From Orientallactaga sibirica (Eukaryota; Chordata; Mammalia; Rodentia; Dipodidae): a stretch of DNA of 64,000 nucleotides. Under the pieces are notes generated by a model. That model was not told where the DNA came from. It ran no database searches and was given only the letters and a program-made list of their open reading frames with translations. The stretch covers positions 6,668,001-6,732,000 of the forward strand of contig JAEOAD010000031.1 of NCBI GenBank assembly GCA_036365145.1, in the 5' to 3' direction. The position numbers and the translations under genes were made by a program. Of this stretch, positions 56,321-64,000 are shown piece by piece; position 1 is the stretch's first letter; each line of letters begins with the position of its first letter.

Positions 56321-56775
56321 AGAAGTTAGGGCAAGAAGATGGCAAGTTCCAGACTTGGCTAACAGAGTAAGATCCTATCTCCCAACAAACAAGCCCATGT
56401 CTCCAAACAGTCCCAGTCTGAGGTACTGGAGTTAGGGCTTCTGCATATGAATTGGGGGCAAAATTCACCCCATCAGAGCCAGGCAAACTGTCAGGGCAAT
56501 TGTGGGCTTGGAAGTACATGAAGTATCACAATGTAAAGACTTGTTTCCCAAGCGTGAGTCCAGATCCGCAGGTTAGCTATCACTGGGTCATGGGTCACTG
56601 GGACTCTCTGCTGGTCCCTAAGACCTCCTTCCCCGAAGCTTTCTTTGACCCCCTCCTCCCTGAGAGAACAACTATCGGGTCCTATCCCCACCTTACATAC
56701 TAGGAAATCCAGGAAAGCCAGGCTCAATCTGTCTACTGTCTTCTGTGTACTCACAAACAGAAACACACATGGAGG

Positions 56776-56962
56776 ATTTTTTTTTTTTTTTGAGAGAGAG
56801 AGAGAAAACGGGTGCGCTAGGGCCTCTAGCCACTGCAAACGAACTCCAGACTCATGCGCCCCTTTGTGCATTTGGCTTATGTGGGACCTGGGGAATCGAA
56901 CCGAGGTCCTTTGGCTTTGCAGGCAAAGGCCTTAACCACTAAGCCATCATCTCTCCAGCCCC
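56776..56962 (-). repeat. DIP-like SINE
   Basis: Full reverse copy, little diverged. Confidence 0.93.
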
Positions 56963-56965
56963 AGA

Positions 56966-57293
56966 TTTTTTTTTTTTTTTGAGACAAGGTCTCATATAGC
57001 CCAGACTGGCCTTGAACTAGAAATATAGCTGAGAATGAACTTGAACTTCTGATGCTCTACCTCCCAAGTACTGGGATTATAGTCATGTACCCATGCCTGG
57101 ATTATTTATGACTTGTTTGTTTGTTTGTTTGTTTGTTTGTTTGTTTGTTTGTTTGTTTTGAAGTAGGGTCTCACTCTAGTCCAGGCTGACCTGGAACTCA
57201 CTCTGTAGTTCCAGGCTGACCTCAAATTCACAGATCCTTCTACTTCTGCTTCCTGAGTGCTGGGATTATAGGTGTGCACTACCACACCCAGCT
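56966..57293 (-). repeat. old B1, (GTTT)n, younger B1
   Basis: Old reverse B1 at 56966-57101, GTTT repeats at 57115-57158, and a reverse B1 at 57160-57293. Confidence 0.88.
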
Positions 57294-57299
57294 GACTTT

Positions 57300-57495
57300 T
57301 TTTTTTCTGATTTATTTTTCTTTATTTATTAGAGGCAGAGACAGGGAGAGAGAGTGAGAATGAGTGCACCAGGGCCTCTAGCCACTGCAAACAAACTCCA
57401 TGTGCAGCTGGCTTACTTGGGACCTGGAGAATCGAACCTGGATCCTTAGACTTTGCAGGCAAAGACCTTAACTGCTAAGCCATCTCTCCAGCCTT
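57300..57495 (-). repeat. DIP-like SINE, short internal form
   Basis: The ATGCATGCGCCACCTTG block is shortened to CTCCATGTGCAGCTGG. Confidence 0.9.
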
Positions 57496-57496
57496 T

Positions 57497-57757
57497 TTTT
57501 TTTTTTTTTTTTTTTTTTGAGGCAAGCCCAACAGACTGGCCTTTGTTATGAGAGTGAGGGACAGAATTGACGGGTGCACCAGGGCCTCCAGCCACTGCAA
57601 TGGAACTCCAAATGCATGTGCCCCCTTGTGAGCATGTGTGACCTTGTGCACTTGCATCACTTTGTGCATCTGGCTTACGTGGGACCTGGAGACTTGAACA
57701 TGAGTCTTTAGGTTTCTCAGGCAAGCGCCTTAACCACTAAGTCATCTCTCCAGCCCT
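57497..57757 (-). repeat. DIP-like SINE, long subfamily
   Basis: Has the extra block with GAGCATGTGTGACCTTGTGC; abuts the short form in tandem. Confidence 0.92.
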
Positions 57758-57958
57758 GACTTTTGTTTTATACTTTGCTTTATTTTTATTTTATTTTTAT
57801 CCTAGTTATGGGATCATCTACACCCAGTATTGTACAGCCTACAGCTTTCACTCAACTGACAATTATGAGTCTTCCTAGTAAACTGTCACTTCTCACCACT
57901 TCCTATAGCTGTATTCTATAAAGTTGTCACCAACACAGAATTAGAAAATATAGAACCA
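57758..57958. other. unique spacer
   Basis: AT-rich, nothing recognised. Confidence 0.4.
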
Positions 57959-58725
57959 GGGAGGGAGAGATGGCTTAGCAGTTAAGGCACTTGCCTGTGA
58001 AGCTTCAGGGCCCAGGTTCAACTCCTCAGAACCCACACAAGCCAGATTCACATGGTGGCTCATGCATCTGGAGTTTGTTTGCAGTGGCTAAAGGCCCTGG
58101 TGTGTCCATTCTCTCTCTTTCTCTCTCTCTAATAAGTAAATAAATAATATAAAAAAGATGATAAAAAAAAAAAGAACATATAGAACCATGAGTCCTAAGG
58201 AAAAAACATACAGGATTAGGTTGCTATGAGCCTCTGGTTATAATCAATACATTTTTTGTGTGCATATTTCTATTTAAAGACGCCTTTCTGGGGCTGAAGA
58301 GATGGCCAAGCAGTTAAGATGTTTGCCTGTGAAACCTAAGGACCCAGGTTCAATTCCCCAAGACCCACATAAGCCAGATGCACAAGGGGCACATGTGTCT
58401 GGAGTTTGTTTGCAGTGGCTAGAGGCCCTGGCGTGCCCATTCTCTCTGTCCCTCTATCTCTCTCTGCTTTCAAATAAATAAATATTTAATAAATAAATAA
58501 AATATGCCTTTCTGGGCTGGAGAGATGGCTCATCAGTTAAAGGCACTTATTTGCAAAGCCTGGGTTCAATTTCCCAGTATCCATGTAAAGCCAGATGATG
58601 CACAAAATGGTGCATGTATCTGGAATTTACATGCAGTGGCAAGAAGCCCTGGATCACCCATTCTGTCTCTCTCTTTCTCTAGCTCTCTCTCTCCTCACAA
58701 ATTAATAGACACAACTATTTTTTAA
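57959..58725 (+). repeat. three plus-strand DIP-like SINEs
   Basis: Copies at 57959-58158, 58290-58503 and 58514-58725. The second and third are separated by only 10 bp, and the word GCCTTTCTGGGGCTG/GCCTTTCTGGGCTG starts each, consistent with a target-site duplication. Confidence 0.93.
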
Positions 58726-58822
58726 GAAAGATGCCTTCATGCCGATTGCCTCACTGTTGATTCCTGACATCGAATTTATGGCCAACAACTCCATATCTCC
58801 TGGCTAAATAAAACTTTCCTTA

Positions 58823-59034
58823 TTTTTAAAATATTTCATTTAGTTATTTGAGAGTGAGAGAGAGAGAGAAAGTGAGAGAGAGAAAGAGAATGGGTGCACC
58901 AGGGTCTCCAGCCACTGCAAACAAACTCCAGATGCCACCTTGTGCATCTGGCTTCACATGGATACTGGGGAATCAAACCTGGGTCCTTTGGCTTTGCTGA
59001 CAAGTGCCTTAACTGCTAAGCCATCTCTCCAGCC
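58823..59034 (-). repeat. DIP-like SINE
   Basis: Reverse copy, full length. Confidence 0.93.
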
Positions 59035-59055
59035 CCACCCAAAACTTTTCTTTTT

Positions 59056-59229
59056 TTAAAGATTTTTTTTTATTTATTAGAGATGGGGGAGCTGGGCATG
59101 GTGGGGCATGTCTTTAATCCCAGGATTTGGGAGGCAGAGGTAGGAGGATTGCTGTGAGTTCAAGGCCATCCTGAAACTACATAATGATTCCAGGTCAGCC
59201 TGGGCTAGAGCAAGACCCTATCTTGAAAA

Positions 59230-59260
<31 letters not shown>

Positions 59261-59409
59261 ATAGGCACACTAGGGCCTCACCACTTCAAAGGAACTGTAG
59301 ACGCATGTGCCACCATGTGCATCTGGCTTATGTGGGCCCTGGGGAATTGAACCTGGGTCCTTTGGCTTTGCAGTCAAGTGCCTTAACCACTAAGCCATCT
59401 CTCCAGCCC
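59056..59409 (-). repeat. DIP-like SINE split by a B1
   Basis: The reverse DIP (tail at 59056-59084, remainder 59233-59409) is interrupted by a plus-strand B1 at 59085-59232 inserted at its GA tract. Confidence 0.92.
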
Positions 59410-59429
59410 TCTTTTAATTTTTATTTATA

Positions 59430-59721
59430 TAACTTGTGTGTTTATTTATTTGCATGCATGTGCATGTATGGGCATGCATGTAGAGGTCACATGTGTAGAG
59501 ATCAGAGGACAATTTCATGGTGTCTGTGCTCCACCTTATTTGAGACAGGGTCTTTTGCTACTACAAACACAATCCACACCTCCCATTGTCATAAGGATGC
59601 TGGGATCACAAATGTAGGCATCACAGTGCATTCAGCTTTACATGAGTGCTGGGACATCGAACCCAGGCTGGCAGGATTTACAAGATTTACAAGTCTTTTA
59701 CCGCTGAGCCATCTCCACTAT
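59430..59721 (-). repeat. B3-like SINE
   Basis: GCATGCATGTAGAGGTCACATG, ATCAGAGGACAATTTCATGG and a reversed tRNA-like end (CGCTGAGCCATCTCC) match the B3 layout. Confidence 0.6.
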
Positions 59722-59972
59722 GAGGCGAATAGCTCCCTCCAGCATATACATCTGCCATGATGTTCTGCCTTGACATAGACCAAAAGCAACAGGACTAAGC
59801 AACCACCAACTGAACCCTCTGGAACCATGACCCAACACAAACCTTTCTTCCTTTTAAGTTGGTGGTCTCAGGCGTTTTCTCACAACACAACATAGCTGTC
59901 CTGCACTCACAGGCACTTCAGCACTGGAGGCCTGTCTTAAACGATGACATCAACAACAAAAATGTGAAAATG

Positions 59973-60119
59973 GAGGCTGGGTGTGGTGGAGCACACCTTC
60001 AATCCCACCATTTGGGGAGCAGAGGTAGGAGGATCTCTGTGAGTTCAAGGCCAGCCTGAGATGACATAGTGAATTCCACATCAGCCTGGGCTAGAGTGAG
60101 ACCCTACCTCGGAAAAAAA
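59973..60119 (+). repeat. B1-family SINE
   Basis: Flanked by AAAATGTGAA duplications. Confidence 0.93.
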
Positions 60120-60217
60120 AATGTGAATACGGGCTGAATAGACTGCCAAAAGGACAACTGTCTGCAGCAAGAAAGTGGAAACAAGACCGCGGAGCGTGGG
60201 CATCTTCACTGCTCTAG

Positions 60218-60286
60218 GCTGGGGTGCAGCTTAGTGATAGAAAACATGCTCAGTGTGAGGTTCCGGGGTTCAATCCCAGCCCAGAA
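60218..60286 (+). repeat. ID-type SINE
   Basis: GGCTGGGGTGCAGCTTAGTG then GGGGTTCAATCCC, a tRNA-derived ID head. Confidence 0.7.
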
Positions 60287-60487
60287 GAAATAGGTTTTAA
60301 AATTTTTTATTGTTTGTTTTGTTTTTCTTTTTCCTCACTTTGTGAATGTTTTCAACTAACTGTGAAAACACCTAGGGTGTTGATTTCAGGGTCACAAATA
60401 AATCAGCAACTAGGCAAAAGTGCCCAGAAACAGCAGATGAAAACTAAACACGAACTAGACTTCATTAAACACAGTTTCTGAACTTTG

Positions 60488-60585
60488 GGCTGGGAAGATA
60501 GCTCAACAGAAAGAGTGCTTGCTGTGCAAGCATGATGGCCTGAGTTTGATTCTCAGGATCCACATAAAAATCTGAACATGGCCAC

Positions 60586-60638
<53 letters not shown>

Positions 60639-60642
60639 TGTA
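60488..60642 (+). repeat. B2-superfamily SINE with (CT)n(TG)n
   Basis: GGGCTGGGAAGATAGCTCAAC head, GAGTTTGATTCTC B box and a CT/TG tail at 60591-60642; less like DIP than its neighbours. Confidence 0.7.
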
Positions 60643-60762
60643 TGTGATGAAGTGGAAAGTGGAGATAGGAGAATCACTAGAGCTGGCTAGTCAGCCACTG
60701 TGACCAAAAGTGACAGTTCTAGATTTAGCAAGAGCCTCAGTCACAGGAATACAACAGGAGGG

Positions 60763-60918
60763 GACTGGAGAGCTGGCTTAGCGGTTAAGGCGCTTGCCTG
60801 TGAAGCCTAAGGACCCAGGTTCAATTCCCCAATGCCCATATAAGCCAGCACACCCATTCTCTCTGTTTCTCTTCTCTCTACCTCTTTCTGCTTGCTGTTG
60901 TATTTTAAAAATAAAGAA
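60763..60918 (+). repeat. DIP-like SINE with internal deletion
   Basis: GAATACAACAGGA duplicates lie before (60747) and after (60917). The AGATGCACAAGGTGG...CTGG body segment is missing. Confidence 0.93.
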
Positions 60919-60929
60919 TACAACAGGAA

Positions 60930-61043
60930 TCTGGCATGATGGTTCATTCGAGGCCAGCCTGGGACTACAGAGTAAATTCCAAGTCAGCCCGGGCCAGAGT
61001 GAGACCCTGCCTCAAAAACAAACAAACAAACAAACAAACAAAA
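60930..61043 (+). repeat. B1-family SINE with internal deletion
   Basis: TGGCATGATGG joins TTCATTCGAGGCC; (AAAC)n tail. Confidence 0.88.
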
Positions 61044-61219
61044 GGATACAACATGGAAGAGCAACAGAAGACATCCAACATACTCTGGTTTGGTGAATAC
61101 AGCATGCACATCTGCATACACACATGTATACACCACACATACATGCCATACTGAATACACATATCATATCCATACTCAACTACATATACTGCACACACCC
61201 ATGAAAAACCCCACACCCC

Positions 61220-61300
61220 CTAATTTTTGAATTTTTCTGAAGAATGAATCCAGAGCCTCGTGCATACTAGGCAAGCACTGTACCACTAAGGGGCAGTGCC
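61220..61300 (-). repeat. ID-type SINE fragment
   Basis: CTAGGCAAGCACTGTACCAC is the reverse ID head. Confidence 0.55.
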
Positions 61301-61369
61301 AGCTTGAGCTAATATATATTTTATAACATTTCCTTAGTTAATCTTTTATTTTTATTTATTTTTATTTTT

Positions 61370-61523
61370 TTATTTTTTGGTTTTGCGAGGTAGGGTCTCA
61401 CTCTGGTCCAGGCTGACCTGGAATTAACTATGTAGTCTCAGGGTGGCCTCGAACTCTCGGCGATCCTCCTACCTCTGCCTCCCGAGTGCTGGGATTAAAG
61501 GCGTGCACCACCACGCCCGGCTA
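61370..61523 (-). repeat. B1-family SINE
   Basis: Nearly consensus; TTAGTTAATCTTTT occurs before and TAGTTAATCTTTT after. Confidence 0.94.
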
Positions 61524-61558
61524 GTTAATCTTTTTTAAGGGGAGGTTGTATATTGGTA

Positions 61559-62114
61559 AAGAGCCAAAAATGTTGTTACTAAAAAAAAAAAAAAAGAATT
61601 TGGGGCAGTGATGGAGCCTTCACTCCAGTTAAATCCATTTACTGCCCTGGTCACTATGAAGTTGAAATGGCAGCAACATGGCAGGTCACAGAAGGTGGCC
61701 TTGATGCAGGCTCCATCTGGGGATGGAGGAAGACACAGCTCTTCCTAAGGTGTTCAATCTTTTGACCTGGGCAGGGAGTTGCACAGCGTTCCTCTGGCTT
61801 TCTCACCTGAGGGTCTTGGGCTGTGAAGGGGACAAAGGGACATTTTACTGAAGCAGGAACAGGATTCTCAGATGTCCCTTGGGTGAGAATATTCAAACTT
61901 TTCAGCTTGGCACTTTTACTAACATCCCTGAAGCCAGTAGCCTCACCTGGGGTGGCCAAATCACTAGAAGACAGTGGGCATGCTTCCCTTTCTAGGGTCC
62001 GCCTAGAGACCCAAGGGGGCTGGGGTGGGGTGTGGGGGAATTCACCAAACAGTGACCAGGTCCGCAGCCAGGAGAAAGCAAGCAGAAAGGAGCTGGAATC
62101 CTGGCTCCCTGTTG
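61559..62114. other. unique stretch with an unexplained 154-aa minus frame
   Basis: The minus frame 62118-61654 is open for 154 codons but has no recognisable domain. Splice sites and conservation are not evident; probably chance. Confidence 0.3.
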
Positions 62115-62470
62115 TCATGGTTAATCTCTATTATCAACTTGATTGGTTCTAGAATCACCTAGGAGACAAATCTCTGGGTCTGTCTGTTGGGGAGTTTCTA
62201 GATTAGGTTGTGGTGAGAAGACCCACCCTAACTGTAGATGGCACCACTCCGTGGGCTGGGGCCCTGAACCGAATCAAAAGGAGAAAGCATTCATCTCTCC
62301 CTGTTTCCAGACTGTGGATGCAATTTGGCCAGGTGCCTCACCTTCCTGCCACCATGACTTTCCATGCAGTGATGGACTCTGCCCTTGAGCTGTGAGCCAG
62401 AATAAACCCTAATTCATTAAACTGCGTCTCTTCAGGTATTTGGTCACAGCAATGATAAATGTAACAATAC
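62115..62470 (+). mobile_element. URR1-like non-autonomous DNA transposon
   Basis: ATTATCAACTTGATTGGTTC, AGAATCACCTAGGAGACAAA, AGACCCACCCTAACTGTAG and TGAGCCAGAATAAACCC follow the order of the rodent URR1 (hAT-Charlie type) consensus as I remember it. No transposase. Confidence 0.65.
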
Positions 62471-63027
62471 GCCCACCCAAGTTGGGAGCTACAAGGTTTA
62501 GCTGCAGTGATGTGTGTAGATTCCCAACTCATAGGAGGCTTTGCTGGTGTGCTCATTCTCTGCAGGGCTGGCGGGCCCAGCAGCAGGTTAGCTAATGGCA
62601 GGGCAGGGCCAGAGAGAGCTGCCAAATACCTTTTCTTCATTTGGCCAGGCCTCCTGCATGCAGTGTCGGGAGACTGAGCCAGTCTGCCTGACATTGCGGT
62701 GTGATGATCCATGTTGGGGTCCCTTTCCTTCATCCTCAAGCTAGGTCAAGCCACCCCAGATCACCCTAGGACTTGGGGACAAGGGTTTTGGAAGCTCTGG
62801 AGTGAGAGTCACCACACCCCTCAGGCCAGCACCCCTTTGCCATGATTTTGTTTTGTTTCATTGTTATTTGCCTCATTATTTTACAGAGAAATAGAACAAT
62901 CATAGGATTCTTGGCTATAAGCACCAGAAACCAAATTCAAGCCAATTTTGGCAAGCAGTGGGAACTGATTGGCACATACAACCTGATTGCAGAAAGGGAC
63001 AACAAGAACCTGGTATCTTTGGGGGGT
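62471..63027. other. unique non-coding stretch
   Basis: Nothing recognised; a 133-aa minus frame overlaps the transposon and is not supported. Confidence 0.35.
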
Positions 63028-63135
63028 CTTGTCTGGCTCTCATGTTGTCCAAGGTGGCCTTGAACTTGAAGCAATTCTCCTGCATCAGCTTATTGACTGC
63101 TGAAATTACAGGCATGGCACATCATACCAGGCTTT
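63028..63135 (-). repeat. old B1-type SINE
   Basis: Diverged reverse B1. Confidence 0.55.
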
Positions 63136-63160
63136 AAAACTAGTTTTAAAACTTCCATGC

Positions 63161-63340
63161 TGGACATGGTGGCTCACGCCTTTAATCCCAGCACTTGGGA
63201 GGCAGAGGTAGGAGGATTGCCATAAATTCAAGGCCACCCTGAGAGCACATAGTGAGTTCCAGGTCAGCCTGGGCTAGATTGAAGACTCTACCTCAAAAAA
63301 ACCAAAAACGAAAAACAAACAAACAAACAAACAAACAAAA
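63161..63340 (+). repeat. B1-family SINE
   Basis: Full length with (AAAC)n tail. Confidence 0.92.
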
Positions 63341-63346
63341 ATTCCA

Positions 63347-63562
63347 GAGGCTGGAGAGGTGGCTTGGTGGGTAAGTGCTTCCTGTACGAGTGTGAGGACC
63401 TAAATTTGTATCCTCAGAACCCACCTCAAGCTGGATGTGGTAGCTTGTCTGTAATCCCAGTACTTTTGTGGCAAGATGGGAGCAAAGGCAGGAAAGTCCC
63501 TGGAAGCTGTTGGGCCAGCTAGCCTGTGCACACAGCAACAAATGACAAGAGACCCTGTCTCA
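63347..63562 (+). repeat. B4/RSINE1-like SINE
   Basis: tRNA-like head (GGCTGGAGAGGTGGCTTGG) joined to a B1-like 3' half (GTAATCCCAGTACTTTTGTG, GAGACCCTGTCTCAAA). Confidence 0.65.
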
Positions 63563-63587
63563 AATAAGACAGAAGATAAGAAATACC

Positions 63588-63731
63588 AAGCCGGGCGTGG
63601 TGGCGCATGCCTTTAATCCCAACCCTTGGGAGGCAGAGGTAGGAGGATCGTCGTGAATTGGAGGCCACCCTGAGACTACAGAGTGAATTCCAGGTCAGCC
63701 TGAGCTAGAGTGAGACCCTACCTCGAAAAAC

Positions 63732-63768
<37 letters not shown>
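63588..63768 (+). repeat. B1-family SINE with long pure poly-A
   Basis: Near-consensus B1 ending in about 35 uninterrupted A; likely one of the youngest insertions here. Confidence 0.94.
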
Positions 63769-63771
<3 letters not shown>

Positions 63772-63822
63772 AAATACCACTGTCATTGTCCTTTGATCTG
63801 CAACATGCCATGATACTCATCT

Positions 63823-63857
63823 TCCTCTCTCTCTCTCTTTCCCTCTCAATCTCTCTC

Positions 63858-63888
<31 letters not shown>

Positions 63889-63908
63889 GACAGAAAAAAA
63901 AAAAAAAA
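63823..63908. repeat. (CT)n, (CA)n and poly-A low-complexity tract
   Basis: CT-rich, then about 13 CA units, then poly-A. Confidence 0.9.
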
Positions 63909-63924
63909 CACCTTTCAGACAAGC

Positions 63925-64000
63925 TGAGAGTAGTGGCCTACACCTGTAATCCCAGCACTAGGGAAAGAGAAGCAAGAGAATCATTGCAAATTCAAGGCCA
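63925..64000 (+). repeat. B1-type SINE cut by the window end
   Basis: CACCTGTAATCCCAGCAC on plus; diverged. Confidence 0.7.

Larger units (their letters stand above)
55730..56490 (+). repeat. ancient interspersed repeat of undetermined class, split by insertions
   Basis: CAACAGAAATTTATTTTCCC...GGCTTGTAGATGG on the left and CTCCAAACAGTCCCAGTCTG...CATATGAATTGGGGGC on the right resemble two parts of one old mammalian element. An L1 3' end and a DIP SINE separate them. Confidence 0.4.

Noticed and set aside
61654..62118. 154-aa minus frame as a gene
   Set aside because: No domain, no splice sites with compatible neighbours, and ordinary composition; kept only as an unexplained stretch.

Overview
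The window is mammalian nuclear DNA from a rodent, most likely a dipodoid (jerboa or jumping mouse type). It has isolated CpG islands in long non-coding stretches, MIR, B1, ID/B4 and B3-type SINEs, rodent LINE-1, and many copies of a tRNA-derived SINE with a GA/CT-rich tail. That tRNA-derived SINE differs from murine B2 and resembles the DIP family of Dipodidae, as I remember it. No protein-coding gene in the window can be named.

The one gene identified with near certainty is mir-9-3, on the minus strand at 30772-30861. Both mature arms match, and the loop and flanks match the mir-9-3 paralogue rather than mir-9-1 or mir-9-2. In human and mouse, mir-9-3 lies between POLG and RHCG inside the long non-coding host gene MIR9-3HG. 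By that synteny, which is inference, RHCG should lie beyond the left end and POLG beyond the right end, and the host transcript should run right to left from a promoter near 36.0-36.7 kb. The CpG island there has a perfect CRE, two G-quadruplex-type tracts and a minus-strand GTAAGT donor. A second island around the hairpin has a CCAAT box next to another perfect CRE about 0.4 kb upstream of the precursor. An RE1/REST-like site (18 of 21 positions) lies about 3 kb upstream. Together these suggest a neural REST/CREB-controlled microRNA locus.

Layout: 1-19.6 kb is mostly unique non-coding sequence with old MIR and SINE copies. 19.8-21.0 kb is a CpG island with a YY1-type start on the minus strand and two candidate splice donors; phase-compatible candidate exons follow at 12.66-11.64 kb, so a small spliced minus-strand gene is possible but unproven. 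21-31.4 kb is largely unique, with a CpG island at 27.0-27.6 kb and homeobox-, RFX-, POU- and SOX-type motifs. 31.4-41 kb is the presumed upstream and promoter region of the host gene, with two CTCF-like sites at 39.9 and 40.9 kb. 41-64 kb is repeat-dominated: a dead reverse-oriented LINE-1 (about 45.1-54.6 kb) riddled with B1 insertions, a second L1 3' end, dense DIP and B1 arrays, and a URR1-like DNA transposon.

I see no CRISPR array, operon, prophage or other prokaryotic system. The points most worth checking are the regulatory layout of mir-9-3, the candidate spliced gene from the 20-kb island, a 58-nt near-perfect inverted repeat at 24.8-25.0 kb, and a 102-bp duplication of unique sequence into a SINE head.
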